From Gemmatimonadaceae bacterium (GTDB taxonomy: Bacteria; Gemmatimonadota; Gemmatimonadetes; Gemmatimonadales; Gemmatimonadaceae), in assembly GCA_024710705.1 (NCBI GenBank), contig JANJUF010000077.1:1-50049 (forward strand): a DNA stretch of 50,049 nucleotides, in the 5' to 3' direction. The number at the start of each line of letters is the position of its first letter. Positions within the stretch are counted from its first letter, which is position 1. Below are positions 1 to 7,403 of this stretch, piece after piece. The translations under genes and the position numbers were made by a program. The notes beneath the pieces were generated by a model. The model did not search any database. It was not told the origin of the DNA and saw nothing but the letters and a program-made list of their open reading frames with translations.

Positions 1-1
1 G

Positions 2-379
2 CTGATCAGCTCGGGCGTCAGCATCCTCGACGGCCTCGAGATCACGGCCAAGACGGCCGGCAACCGCGTCATCTCCGACGCGATCATGGCCTCCCGCGCC
101 TCGATCGCCGGTGGCGACACCATCTCCGCGCCGCTCGCCAAGTCCGGCGTCTTCCCTCCGATGGTGATCTCGATGATCGCGGTGGGCGAGCAGACGGGCG
201 GACTCGACGAGATGCTCTCGAAGATCGCCGACTTCTATGACGAGGAAGTGGATGCCGCAGTGGGCGGACTCCTCGCCCTCATGGAACCGATGATGATCGT
301 GTTCCTCGGCGTGGTCGTCGGCGGCATGGTGGTCGCGATGTACCTGCCGATCTTCGACATGATCAACGCCGCGCAGTAA
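2..379 (+). CDS. pilC: PilC, type IV pilus inner-membrane platform protein (C-terminal part)
   Basis: This is the last 125 codons of a gene that begins before the window. The frame is open from base 2 and reads ISSGVSILDGLEITAKTAGN, then VGEQTGGLDEMLSKIADFYD and a long hydrophobic segment (MEPMMIVFLGVVVGGMVVAM) before the stop. This is the second T2SSF domain of the PilC/GspF family, which forms the inner-membrane platform that couples the assembly ATPases to pilus growth. The conserved GEQTG and the closing MYLPIF are typical of the family. pilSR, pilA and pilMNOPQ lie 9 to 23 kb downstream. The protein ends normally and is followed by a strong hairpin, so it is probably the last gene of an upstream pilB/pilT/pilC unit that I cannot see. 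Confidence 0.93.
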   Translation: MISSGVSILDGLEITAKTAGNRVISDAIMASRASIAGGDTISAPLAKSGVFPPMVISMIAVGEQTGGLDEMLSKIADFYDEEVDAAVGGLLALMEPMMIVFLGVVVGGMVVAMYLPIFDMINAAQ

Positions 380-401
380 GCGCTGCTCGCGGGTCGCAGG
401 G

Positions 402-430
402 ACGGGGGAGCCGCGGGTCGGCTCCCCCGT
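402..430 (+). terminator. Strong hairpin after pilC
   Basis: A perfect 12-bp stem (402-413 with 419-430, arm ACGGGGGAGCCG) closes a 5-base loop 22 bases after the pilC stop. It is followed by GTTC rather than a long U-run, as is common in GC-rich genomes. It probably ends the pilC transcript. Confidence 0.75.
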
Positions 431-520
431 TCGCGTCGCGGGTACTGTCAGGACAAGCACCACAGCAGACGAGAGAACTCCCCGCTGGCCCGCGCCCGTT
501 CCCGGAGCGAACGTACGCCC

Positions 521-1324
521 GTGATGCCGACCCTTTCCTTTCGGCGCGTCCCGCGCGCGGCGGCCCGGTGCGTGATGGCCGTCGCCCTTGCCGCGACGGC
601 GACGTCGGCGCAGCAGGCCGAGGCGACGCGTCCCCCGTTTTCCCTCGGCGAGGCGCTCGAGTATCGCCTCCACGTCGCCGTGGGTGGGAATGTCGGACAC
701 GGACAGATGCGCGTCGAAGGACCGGTGGTGGAGCGCGATGTCGTCACCTGGCGACTCGTCTTCGAGATGCACGCCCGGCGCGGTCCCATCAGCGCCACCG
801 ACCGGACCATCTCCTGGCTCGATCCCGTGCGGTTCGCCTCCACCCGCTTCGAGAAGACCGAGCGCCATCCGCTCTCGCGCAGCCAAGAGCACGTGCTGAT
901 CGACGCGCTCGCCGGAACCTGGCAGGACGGCGAAGGCACACCCCAGCCTCTCGGCGACTCGGCGCCGCTGGACGAGCTCTCGTTCATGTATTTCCTGCGC
1001 ACCCTGCCCCTCGACCGGGACACCGTGTTCGAGGTTTCGCGTCACTTCGATGACGCACGGAACCCCACCACCATCAAGGTGCTGGGTGAGGAGCTGGTCG
1101 AGACCCCGGTGGGGATCTTCCGCACCCGCTTGGTCGAGATGCACGTGAAGGACCCCAAGCGCTATCGCGGCACCGGCATCATCCGCCTCAACATTGACGT
1201 CGCCGACTGCCGTGTGCCCGTGCGGATCGTGAGCCGCATGCCAATCCTTGGGACGACCACCCTTCTGCTCACGGGTTGGGTCGCGCCACCTCGGTACCCC
1301 GGCGCGATGAGCTGCGACCAGTAG
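521..1324 (+). CDS. DUF3108 domain-containing exported protein
   Basis: A 267-residue protein with an N-terminal signal peptide (arginines, then VMAVALAATATSAQQ) followed by a beta-rich domain. The segment DELSFMYFLRTLPL and the closing barrel-like strands resemble DUF3108 proteins, a family of periplasmic or outer-membrane-associated proteins of unknown function in diderm bacteria. The start is either GTG at 521 or ATG at 524. GGAG at 503-506 is the only Shine-Dalgarno-like string and sits far upstream, so neither start is favoured. A TACTGT at 442-447 could be a -10 element. It stands alone between the pilC hairpin and the YceI gene. I infer an envelope role only from the signal peptide and family. 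Confidence 0.72.
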   Translation: MMPTLSFRRVPRAAARCVMAVALAATATSAQQAEATRPPFSLGEALEYRLHVAVGGNVGHGQMRVEGPVVERDVVTWRLVFEMHARRGPISATDRTISWLDPVRFASTRFEKTERHPLSRSQEHVLIDALAGTWQDGEGTPQPLGDSAPLDELSFMYFLRTLPLDRDTVFEVSRHFDDARNPTTIKVLGEELVETPVGIFRTRLVEMHVKDPKRYRGTGIIRLNIDVADCRVPVRIVSRMPILGTTTLLLTGWVAPPRYPGAMSCDQ

Positions 1325-1358
1325 GGTATTCCCCTACCCAGAGGCCATCAGGGGCCTC
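1321..1358 (+). promoter_or_regulatory. Two adjacent hairpins between the DUF3108 gene and yceI-like gene
   Basis: GTAGGG (1321-1326) pairs with CCCTAC (1332-1337) across 5 bases and includes the stop codon of the preceding gene. GAGGCC (1341-1346) pairs with GGCCTC (1353-1358). Together they could be a weak terminator. The first could instead be an operator, since GTAGGG-N5-CCCTAC is a clean inverted repeat about 125 bases before the next start codon. A TAAGTT at 1362-1367 just after could be a -10 element for the YceI gene. Confidence 0.35.
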
Positions 1359-1460
1359 ACCTAAGTTCCGGCTCCTCCCTACTGAAGCACCCGGTTCGCG
1401 GATCGATACTCCATGCACGAAGGACGCAGTTCGCGTTCTCGTCACCGAAAGGAGTCTCGA

Positions 1461-2054
1461 ATGTTTGGCACTCGCACCGTCCGTCTGGTCCCCGCCGCCG
1501 CGGCACTGCTGTTCCTAGGTGCCTGGCGTCCGGTCGCGGACCCGCTCGCCCTCAAGGAGGGGAGTCGGCTTTGGTTCGAAGGCACCTCGACCGTGCGCGA
1601 CTGGGACTGCAAGGCCCCGCGCATTGACGCGGTCATCGATGCCGAGGCCAACGCGCCGTCGGCGGTCCTGAACGGTCAGAAGGCCGTGCGCACCGTGCAG
1701 CTCACCTTCCCGGTGGCCCAGCTCGATTGCGAGAACCGGACGATGAACGGCCACATGATGAAGGCCCTCAATGCCGAGCGGCACCAGACGATCGTCTTCG
1801 CGCTCACCGGCTACGAGCTCACCAAGGCCACCGCCGTCAACGGCACGCTGACCGGCACGCTGGCGCTCAATGGCCAGACCCGCCCCATCAGCGTCGTCGT
1901 GACGCTCGCCAATGCCGACGGCGCGCTGCGCGTCACCGGCCGCTACGACCTGAAGATGACCGACTGGGGCGTGGAGCCTCCCCGCCTGATGATGGGGACC
2001 CTGCGCGTCGGCGAGACCATCGTTGTCCACTTCGATTTGTTGCTGCAGCCCTGA
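1461..2054 (+). CDS. YceI family lipid-binding-fold periplasmic protein
   Basis: The 197-residue protein starts at the ATG at 1461, which has a good ribosome-binding site (AAAGGAG, 1448-1454) seven bases before; an upstream in-frame ATG at 1413 lacks one. A hydrophobic N-terminus (LVPAAAALLFLGAW) looks like a signal peptide. The mature part has the YceI pattern: FEGTSTVRDWDC near the start, a central FPVAQLDCENRTMNGHM, and a C-terminal MTDWGVEPPRLMMGTLRVGE. YceI proteins form a lipocalin-like barrel that binds isoprenoid chains and often sit next to b-type cytochromes. The gene is 40 bases upstream of a porin-like gene and probably co-transcribed with it. The exact ligand is unknown. Confidence 0.88.
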   Translation: MFGTRTVRLVPAAAALLFLGAWRPVADPLALKEGSRLWFEGTSTVRDWDCKAPRIDAVIDAEANAPSAVLNGQKAVRTVQLTFPVAQLDCENRTMNGHMMKALNAERHQTIVFALTGYELTKATAVNGTLTGTLALNGQTRPISVVVTLANADGALRVTGRYDLKMTDWGVEPPRLMMGTLRVGETIVVHFDLLLQP

Positions 2055-2094
2055 CCGGCGGCTTACCGGTCCATACACCCTGAGGAACCGTCAA

Positions 2095-3432
2095 ATGCTT
2101 CGCATCCGCAGTCTCCTGCTTCCTGTCGCGGTCCTTGGCTTCGCGGCGCCGCTGTCGGCGCAGCAGGCACCGGCGGCAACCGATGAGGCGCGCTATCAGC
2201 AGCCCATCTCGATTCAGTACTTCCGCGCCACCGATAAGCGCGGCATCAACGTCTTCGAGACCCCGAAGGACGCCGGCGTGGCCTACGATGGCTTCCGCCT
2301 CCAGTGGGGCGCGGCCTTCACGCAGCAGTTCCAGGGCCTGCGGCACGAGAACACAGCCGATTCCGTGCCCTCGGCGCCGGGCGGCACGAACAACGTCAAC
2401 CGGCTCATGACGATCGGGAACGGATTCAACAACGCCGTGGCCAATCTCTACATGCACGCCCAGCTTGCCCCCGGGATCCGGGTGCAGCTCACCACCTACC
2501 TCTCGTCGCGCCACCACCCCGAGACCTGGGTGAAGGACGGCTTCCTGCAGGTGGATGAGTCGCCCCTCGACGTGCCGCTCTTCCACTCGATCATGAAGTA
2601 CACGACCCTCAAGGTCGGGCACTTCCAGGTCAACTACGGCGACTTCCAGTTCCGCCGCACCGACAATGGCAACGCGATGTACAACCCGCTCGTCGGCAAC
2701 GCGCTCATGGATGCCTTCACCACCGAGATCGGCACCGAAGTGGTGGTGCAGCGCAACGGCCTGCTGGCCGTCGTTGCGGCCACGGGCGGTGAGATCCGCG
2801 GTCAGGTGGTTCGCCCCGACGATCGCGCGCCGGCCTACATCGCGAAGCTCGGCATGGACCGCCAGATCAACGACGACCTGCGCGTCCGCCTCACCGGCTC
2901 GTACCGGACCACCGCGAAGTCGCTCAGCAACTCGATCTACTCGGGCGATCGCGCCGGCTCGCGCTACTACTACGTGCTCGAGAACAGCACGGCGACGGAA
3001 GCGGCGCAGTTCACCTCGGGGCGCATCAACCCAGGGTTCACCAACAAGAGCACCGGCTTCATGATCAACCCGTTCGTGAAGTTCCACGGCGCCGAGTTCT
3101 TCGGGATGTACGAGCGCGCCAAGGGCAGCGCGGCCGCCGAGACCAGTGACCGTGAGGTCACGCAGCTGATGGCCGAGGGACTCTTCCGCTTCGGGACGAA
3201 TGAGAACCTGTACATCGCCGGGCGCTGGAACAACGTGTCGGGCAACCTCGGCGCCACGGCTCCGGACGCCGACGTCGGCCGCCTCAACTTCGGCGGTGGC
3301 TGGTTCGTGACCCCCAGCCTGCTGATGAAGCTCGAGTACGTGATGCAGGAGTACGATGGCTTCGTCGCCACCAACATCCGCAACGGCGGCAAGTTCAACG
3401 GCTTCATGATCGAGGGTGTGCTGGCCTTCTGA
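2095..3432 (+). CDS. Porin-like outer-membrane beta-barrel protein
   Basis: A 445-residue protein starting at the ATG at 2095 behind TGAGGAA (2080-2086). It has a signal peptide (IRSLLLPVAVLGFAAPLSAQ) and a body of alternating polar/hydrophobic strands such as VRLTGSYRTTAK, FFGMYERAK, NLYIAGRWNNV and LLMKLEYVMQEYD. It ends in a terminal phenylalanine (GVLAF), the classic outer-membrane barrel sorting signal. The plan of long strands with a short N-terminal periplasmic region is like phosphate-selective or alginate-type porins, but I cannot name a substrate. It follows the YceI gene by 40 bases and has a strong hairpin 29 bases after its stop, so the two form a small operon. Confidence 0.72.
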   Translation: MLRIRSLLLPVAVLGFAAPLSAQQAPAATDEARYQQPISIQYFRATDKRGINVFETPKDAGVAYDGFRLQWGAAFTQQFQGLRHENTADSVPSAPGGTNNVNRLMTIGNGFNNAVANLYMHAQLAPGIRVQLTTYLSSRHHPETWVKDGFLQVDESPLDVPLFHSIMKYTTLKVGHFQVNYGDFQFRRTDNGNAMYNPLVGNALMDAFTTEIGTEVVVQRNGLLAVVAATGGEIRGQVVRPDDRAPAYIAKLGMDRQINDDLRVRLTGSYRTTAKSLSNSIYSGDRAGSRYYYVLENSTATEAAQFTSGRINPGFTNKSTGFMINPFVKFHGAEFFGMYERAKGSAAAETSDREVTQLMAEGLFRFGTNENLYIAGRWNNVSGNLGATAPDADVGRLNFGGGWFVTPSLLMKLEYVMQEYDGFVATNIRNGGKFNGFMIEGVLAF

Positions 3433-3460
3433 GCCGGCGCCTCGTCGAGGCAGTGGGAGG

Positions 3461-3491
3461 CGGGGGGCATCCACGTGGTGGGTGCCCCCCG
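3461..3491 (+). terminator. Rho-independent-like hairpin after the porin-like gene
   Basis: Bases 3461-3474 pair with 3478-3491 (14 bp, one G-T pair) around a 3-base loop; the stem base is CGGGGGGCA/TGCCCCCCG. It lies 29 bases after the porin-like stop codon and 39 bases before the peptidase start, and should isolate the two units. Confidence 0.75.
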
Positions 3492-3518
3492 TCCTCCGTC
3501 TTCCCACGTCCCACGCGG

Positions 3519-3530
3519 TATCTTCCACCC
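3519..3530 (+). promoter_or_regulatory. Candidate leaderless promoter -10 element for the M28 peptidase
   Basis: TATCTT (3519-3524) is followed by six bases and then the ATG at 3531, so transcription would start on or next to the A of the start codon. No Shine-Dalgarno sequence is present. The same geometry recurs before several other genes in this window. Confidence 0.5.
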
Positions 3531-4502
3531 ATGCGCCTCATACCTCGCAGTGCCCTACTCGCCGCCGTCGCGGCCGTCGCCGCCGCCGGCTGCGCCTCCA
3601 GCTCCATGACCGCTGGCGAGCGCCAGGCCTTACGCGTCGCCGCCATCCCCGCGCTCGACTCGGCCCGCCTGATGGCCGACCTCTTCCGGCTCGCGCACGA
3701 CTCCATGGCCGGGCGCGCCGCGATGACGCCGCAAAACGCCCAGGCACGCGCCTTCCTCGCGGCTGAATTGCGGCGACTGGGCCTGGACCCGGTGAACGGA
3801 AGCCACGAGCACCCCTTCGCCATGCCCCGACGCAACAGCCCCGACTCGGTGCGCGGGGTGAACGTCCTCGGCTTGGTGCGCGGCTCGCGGTTCCCCGACC
3901 GCGTCCTCGTGGTGAGCGCACACTTCGATCACGTTGGCGTCCGCAACGGCAACATCTACAACGGCGCCGACGACAATGCGTCGGGCACCGCGGCGCTGCT
4001 GCAGTTGGCGGCACACTTCCGGGCCAACCCGGCCAGCCACACGATCCTGTTCGCCTTCTTCGACGCCGAGGAGATGGGCCTGCTCGGCGCCCGCGCCTTC
4101 GTGGCCGCTCCACCCGTGCCGCTCGCGCAGATCGCCGCGAACGTGAACCTCGACATGGTCGCCCGCGGGGACAACGGCATCCTGTGGGCGGTGGGGACCA
4201 ACCCCTGGCCTCAGATGAAGCCGATTGTCGAGGCCCTGGTGCCGGCGGCGCCGGTCACCCTGAGGATGGGCTTCGATACCGGCACCGGACGCGACAACTG
4301 GACCTCGCAGTCGGACCAAGGTGCCTTCCACGCGCAGGGGATTCCCTTCGTGTACTTCGGCGTCGAGGACCATCCGGACTATCATCAGCCGGGGGACGAT
4401 CCCGAGAAGGTCAATGGCGGGTTCTATTATGGCGCCGCCCGCACCATCGCGGCGTTCGTGGCGCGGCTCGACGCGGCCGTCGCCGACTGGCCGATGCGCT
4501 GA
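3531..4502 (+). CDS. M28 family zinc metallopeptidase, lipoprotein
   Basis: A 323-residue aminopeptidase-type enzyme. The N-terminus is a lipoprotein signal with the lipobox cysteine at residue 21 (VAAAGC), so the protein should be anchored to a membrane and act outside the cytoplasm. The M28 metal-site motifs occur in order: SAHFDHVG (His at residue 131), NGADDNASGTAALL, FFDAEEMGLLGA, NLDMVAR and, near the end, FGVEDHPDYHQPGDD with the last histidine. M28 enzymes carry two zinc ions and remove N-terminal residues from peptides. The ATG at 3531 was chosen because the preceding in-frame codons fall inside the upstream hairpin and encode no signal. It is convergent with the minus-strand kinase gene. 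Confidence 0.88.
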   Translation: MRLIPRSALLAAVAAVAAAGCASSSMTAGERQALRVAAIPALDSARLMADLFRLAHDSMAGRAAMTPQNAQARAFLAAELRRLGLDPVNGSHEHPFAMPRRNSPDSVRGVNVLGLVRGSRFPDRVLVVSAHFDHVGVRNGNIYNGADDNASGTAALLQLAAHFRANPASHTILFAFFDAEEMGLLGARAFVAAPPVPLAQIAANVNLDMVARGDNGILWAVGTNPWPQMKPIVEALVPAAPVTLRMGFDTGTGRDNWTSQSDQGAFHAQGIPFVYFGVEDHPDYHQPGDDPEKVNGGFYYGAARTIAAFVARLDAAVADWPMR

Positions 4503-4506
4503 GCGC

Positions 4507-4528
4507 GGGCGGCGCTTAGGCGCCGCCC
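4507..4528. terminator. Bidirectional hairpin between convergent genes
   Basis: GGGCGGCGC (4507-4515) pairs with GCGCCGCCC (4520-4528) around TTAG. It lies at the junction of the M28 peptidase (stop at 4502) and the kinase gene (minus strand, stop at 4516) and could terminate both. Confidence 0.6.
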
Positions 4529-5040
4529 AGCAGCGCCTCCACGGCGCGCACCGCAGCCTCGGTGCGCGCCGTGCCCGTTCCGGAGATCTCCACCACCCGC
4601 GCCTCGATCGCCGCCAGCGCCTCGCGGAACTGTTGCAGCAACTCCGCCCGGGCCCCCGGCCGATCACGCACGCCGTCCGGCACCCACGACAGGTCGGGGA
4701 GGCAGAGCAGGTAGAGGTCGCCGCGCCGTGCGCGCCCCTCGCTGAGGATCCACGCCGGCACCGCCCCATAGTAGTGCCGCGCGTACACCACCGTGCTCAC
4801 GAGGTCGGTGTCGAGAATGCGCAGCGGAGGCGTGGCGCGCGCCGCAGCGTCGTCGAGTTCCATGGCGAGACGGGCGATGGGTTCCACCGTGGCCGCCGAG
4901 AGCGGCGACCGGACGGTCTCGACAAAGCGCCGTGAGGCCTCGGGCACCCACGGGGCATCGAAGCGTGCGCCCAGGACGGCGGCCAGCGTCGTCTTGCCCG
5001 TGGACTCCGGCCCGGTCACGACCACCCGTAGCGTGGACAT
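4516..5040 (-). CDS. NadR-type nicotinamide riboside kinase-like ATPase
   Basis: A 174-residue P-loop protein. It begins MSTLRVVVTGPESTGKTTLA, with the Walker A motif GPESTGKTT at the very N-terminus. It then has PEASRRFVETV, LRILDTDLVSTVVYARHYYG and DLYLLCLPDLSWVPDGVRDR, matching the ribosylnicotinamide kinase domain of NadR (AAA_28). There is no NMN adenylyltransferase or HTH domain, so this is the kinase part only. It would phosphorylate imported nicotinamide riboside to NMN. It lies five bases after the PnuC transporter stop, in the same direction; transporter plus kinase is a standard NAD-salvage pair because phosphorylation traps the riboside. The ATG at 5040 was chosen from the Walker A position; the frame stays open upstream through pnuC without meaning. 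Confidence 0.9.
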   Translation of the reverse strand: MSTLRVVVTGPESTGKTTLAAVLGARFDAPWVPEASRRFVETVRSPLSAATVEPIARLAMELDDAAARATPPLRILDTDLVSTVVYARHYYGAVPAWILSEGRARRGDLYLLCLPDLSWVPDGVRDRPGARAELLQQFREALAAIEARVVEISGTGTARTEAAVRAVEALLGGA

Positions 5041-5045
5041 CCCGC

Positions 5046-5615
5046 TCAGGCCGCCAACCGCGCGCGCAGGCTCCGTCGCCACTGCACGAATCCCAGTGCC
5101 GCCAGCACGAAGAACACCACGTACAGCCCGGCCGTGAGCCGCAGCCCCTGCGAGAAGTACATCCCGACGTACACCACGTTCAGCACCAGCCACAGCAGCC
5201 AGTTCTCCAGCAGCTTCCGCGTCATCATCCACTGCGCCACGAGGCTCGCCGACGTCGTGGCCGAATCCAACCACGGCAACGCGGCGTCGGTGAATCGCGA
5301 CAGCCCGAGTCCGAGGATGGCGGTGAGCACCACCACGAGCGCGGCGAGACCCAGCGCGAGCCGGCGCCCCACCCGCGTCACGACCAAGCCGGTGCGCGCC
5401 TCCCCGCCGAACTTCCACGCGTACCAGCCGTAGCAGGAGAGCCCGAAGTACACCCCCTGCAGTCCGCTGTTGGCGTAGAGTTGCGCCCGCTGGAAGATCA
5501 CGAGGTAGAGCGCCGTGTTCACCAGCGCCGTGGGCCAGCTGGCAATGTGCTGCCGCGTGCTGAGCCATACGCTGACGATGCCGAACGCGACGGCGGTGAG
5601 CTCGAGGGGATCCAT
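5046..5615 (-). CDS. pnuC: PnuC, nicotinamide riboside transporter
   Basis: A 189-residue membrane protein with about seven hydrophobic helices. PnuC hallmarks are WPTALVNTALYLVIFQRAQL, the YANSGLQGVYFGLSCYGWYAW segment (the conserved Y-x-x-GWYxW) and ENWLLWLVLNVVYVGMYFSQ. PnuC is a facilitator; uptake is driven by the kinase encoded immediately downstream. The start is ATG at 5615. There is no Shine-Dalgarno sequence. TACCCT (5626-5621 on the minus strand) sits five bases before the ATG, suggesting a leaderless transcript. The short leader leaves no room for a known NAD-sensing riboswitch. Confidence 0.92.
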   Translation of the reverse strand: MDPLELTAVAFGIVSVWLSTRQHIASWPTALVNTALYLVIFQRAQLYANSGLQGVYFGLSCYGWYAWKFGGEARTGLVVTRVGRRLALGLAALVVVLTAILGLGLSRFTDAALPWLDSATTSASLVAQWMMTRKLLENWLLWLVLNVVYVGMYFSQGLRLTAGLYVVFFVLAALGFVQWRRSLRARLAA

Positions 5616-5620
5616 GGCGG

Positions 5621-5626
5621 AGGGTA
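5621..5626 (-). promoter_or_regulatory. pnuC: Candidate leaderless -10 element for pnuC
   Basis: On the minus strand TACCCT is followed by five bases (CCGCC) and the pnuC ATG. It matches the TANNNT pattern seen before several genes here. The weaker match and 5-base spacing make this one less certain. Confidence 0.35.
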
Positions 5627-5699
5627 ACGGCTCCTGGGGGGCGTGGACAAGGCGGCCCGCAGGGAGGTATCGTGCGACGCCTCCTCATAAGGATCCGTC

Positions 5700-6386
5700 G
5701 TGTCGCTGTCCCTCGTGCTCTCCCTTAGCATCGCCGCGGCCGTCCCGGCTGAGGCGTTTCGCTGCGACCTCGATGCGCCGTCGCGCCCCGCGGCCACGCC
5801 GGCGCTCCCCAGCGACTCTGCGCTGGTCACCCTGTACGAAGGTGGCGAGACCTGGGAGCGGTTCCTCGCACGGGCACGCGCCCGGCGTGCGCTGTGGCTG
5901 CGCAACGCCGAGCTGGGCGGCCTGCCGGCCGATGCCCTCGCCACGGCGCGCGCCCTCCCCGGACGCTGGCGACTCCTGGTGGTGGCCGTGGACGCGTGCA
6001 GCGACTCGGTGAACACCATCCCGTTCGTGGCGCAACTGGTGGCCGCGGCACCGGGGCTGGAGATGCGAATCATCTCGCCCGACGCCGGACGCGACGTGAT
6101 GGCAGGGCGACGGACGCCCGACAGGCGCCCGGCCACGCCAACCGTGGTGGTGCTCGACGAGGCCGGCGTCGAGGCGGGGTGCTGGATCGAGCGTCCGGCC
6201 GCCCTGCAGGCCTTGGCAATGGAGGCCCGGGCTGGGGGCGGGACGTCCGCCTTCGCGGCAACCAAGCAGTCGTGGTACGATGGCGACGCCGGCGCCTCGA
6301 CCGTCCGGGAGATCGTCGCCATCCTGGAGCGGGCCGCCGCCGGAGCGCGGGGTTGTGACGCACCAGGGGGCCCAGCGGGTCAGTAG
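5700..6386 (+). CDS. Thioredoxin-fold family protein (thioredoxin_9-like)
   Basis: A 228-residue protein starting at a GTG at 5700, with AAGGA (5689-5693) in ribosome-binding position. The middle of the protein reads [20 protein letters not shown] and then [13 protein letters not shown] and [21 protein letters not shown], which has the strand/helix order of thioredoxin-like proteins (the C-S-D-S near the expected active-site turn, and a cis-proline-like TPT). There is no CxxC pair, so a classic dithiol reductase is unlikely. The first 20 residues are hydrophobic and may be a signal peptide ([18 protein letters not shown]). It is divergent from pnuC. The assignment to the fold is by pattern only. 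Confidence 0.62.
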   Translation: MSLSLVLSLSIAAAVPAEAFRCDLDAPSRPAATPALPSDSALVTLYEGGETWERFLARARARRALWLRNAELGGLPADALATARALPGRWRLLVVAVDACSDSVNTIPFVAQLVAAAPGLEMRIISPDAGRDVMAGRRTPDRRPATPTVVVLDEAGVEAGCWIERPAALQALAMEARAGGGTSAFAATKQSWYDGDAGASTVREIVAILERAAAGARGCDAPGGPAGQ

Positions 6387-6424
6387 CACGGGATGCGCCG
6401 TTGTCACCCGCGGCGGCCTCCCGC

Positions 6425-6430
6425 TAGATT
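6425..6430 (+). promoter_or_regulatory. infA: Candidate -10 element upstream of infA
   Basis: TAGATT lies about 26 bases before the infA ATG at 6457, which would give a leader of about 20 bases. No clear -35 element and no Shine-Dalgarno sequence were seen. Confidence 0.3.
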
Positions 6431-6456
6431 GCAGGCTTCACCCAAAACCGGACGAT

Positions 6457-6678
6457 ATGGCGAAAGAAGAAGCGATCGAACTCGAAGGGACCGTGAGCGA
6501 AGTGCTGCCGAGCGCGACCTTCCGGGTCCTGCTCTCCAATGGGCACGACGTGCTGGCCACCATGGCCGGGAAGATGCGGCGCTTCCGCATCCGGGTCCTT
6601 CAAGGCGATCGCGTGACCGTCGAGGTCTCGCCGTACGACCTGAGCCGCGGCCGCATCACCTTCCGACATAAGAACTGA
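6457..6678 (+). CDS. infA: Translation initiation factor IF-1
   Basis: A 73-residue OB-fold protein, the usual IF-1 length. It begins [20 protein letters not shown], then has [40 protein letters not shown] and ends [12 protein letters not shown], matching the family throughout. IF-1 binds the ribosomal A site during initiation. It is the only ribosome-related gene here, without the usual rpmJ/rpsM neighbours, so this may be a stand-alone copy. The start is ATG at 6457; the open frame upstream is not coding. A perfect hairpin 21 bases after the stop ends the transcript. Confidence 0.96.
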   Translation: MAKEEAIELEGTVSEVLPSATFRVLLSNGHDVLATMAGKMRRFRIRVLQGDRVTVEVSPYDLSRGRITFRHKN

Positions 6679-6699
6679 GCGGCGCGCCGGGAAGCAACA

Positions 6700-6728
6700 G
6701 GGGGGCGGATCCAGCGGATCCGCCCCCC
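6700..6728. terminator. Bidirectional terminator hairpin between infA and a small minus-strand gene
   Basis: GGGGGGCGGATCC (6700-6712) pairs perfectly with GGATCCGCCCCCC (6716-6728) around a 3-base loop. It sits between infA (stop at 6678) and the convergent 53-codon gene (stop at 6751) and could serve both. Confidence 0.8.
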
Positions 6729-6750
6729 TCGTGTGTCCGCCCGCCGGCGC

Positions 6751-6912
6751 TTAGTGCGCGGCGGCGGCCGCCGCCGGCTTGTCGGGCTTGAGGTACGTCG
6801 CCTTGTGCAGCGAGTAGGCGGTCACGTTCGCGACGATTGCGAGGACGATGATCGCCGCGGCGAAACCCCAGCCGAGCTTGTTCGGATCGTACGACTCACC
6901 GTTGGCCGACAT
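6751..6912 (-). CDS. Small single-pass membrane protein, 53 residues
   Basis: A short gene read on the minus strand from ATG at 6912 to TAA at 6751. The protein starts MSANGESYDPNKLGWG, has one membrane helix (FAAAIIVLAIVANVTAYSL), then HKATYLKPDKP and a run of alanines ending AAAAAAH. AGAGGA lies 10 bases before the ATG. Its tail after the helix is basic then alanine-rich. The reading frame, ribosome-binding site and shared hairpin with infA all support a real gene. I recognise no family. It could be a small subunit or accessory of a membrane complex, but there is no neighbour to tie it to. Confidence 0.7.
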   Translation of the reverse strand: MSANGESYDPNKLGWGFAAAIIVLAIVANVTAYSLHKATYLKPDKPAAAAAAH

Positions 6913-6992
6913 GCGTGCGGGTCCTCTTCAGGTCGAAGGTCCAGAGAGCCGAATGGTAATGGCGGCAGGGGCGTTCCCGCCACTGGTCCGGG

Positions 6993-7403
6993 CTAGCGTC
7001 CGCGGAACTTCTGCAGGGCGCGGCGATCCTGCTTGGTGGGGCGTCCGGGTGCCGCCTCCATGGCCGGCGCGGCCTTGGTCAGTTGCCAGTGCAGCTTCTC
7101 GCGCGCCTCGCGCGAGGCGTCCGTCTCGCGATACAGTCGCTGCGCCTCGGGGGCGGACCCGCGCTTTTCGGCGGTCCCGGCCACGACGAGCACGTGCTCG
7201 TACGGCCCGTGGCGCAGCCGCACCTCGTCGCCGGGTCGCACGAGCTTGGCGGGCTTGGCACGGTCGCCGTTCACGTGCACCTTGCCTCCGTCCACCGCGT
7301 CGGCAGCAAGCGAGCGCGTCTTGAAGAACCGCGCCGCCCACAACCACTTGTCTACCCGGACCGGGTCGGTCCGGAGGGGAGTCTCCTCGTCGTGCGCTCG
7401 CAT
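6993..7403 (-). CDS. hslR: HslR / heat-shock protein 15, S4-domain RNA-binding protein
   Basis: A 136-residue protein. The first half is an S4 RNA-binding domain: VRVDKWLWAARFFKTRSLAA, then DAVDGGKVHVNGDRAKPAKL and VRPGDEVRLRHGPYEHVLVV. The second half is a basic tail (RETDASREAREKLHWQLTKA, then RPTKQDRRALQKFRGR), as in E. coli Hsp15. That protein binds the free 50S subunit carrying a nascent chain after aborted translation and helps recycle it. The ribosome-rescue factor arfB is about 1.8 kb away. The start at 7403 overlaps the likely start of the oppositely oriented lipoprotein gene. TAGCTT six bases before the ATG suggests a leaderless transcript. Confidence 0.9.
   Translation of the reverse strand: MRAHDEETPLRTDPVRVDKWLWAARFFKTRSLAADAVDGGKVHVNGDRAKPAKLVRPGDEVRLRHGPYEHVLVVAGTAEKRGSAPEAQRLYRETDASREAREKLHWQLTKAAPAMEAAPGRPTKQDRRALQKFRGR

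Noticed and set aside
1933..3528. A 531-codon frame opposite the YceI and porin-like genes
   Set aside because: Its strand-opposite genes have signal peptides, ribosome-binding sites and family signatures; this frame has none.
5616..5699. NAD-sensing riboswitch before pnuC
   Set aside because: The shared intergenic space with the divergent gene is only 84 bases and contains no riboswitch-like stem set.
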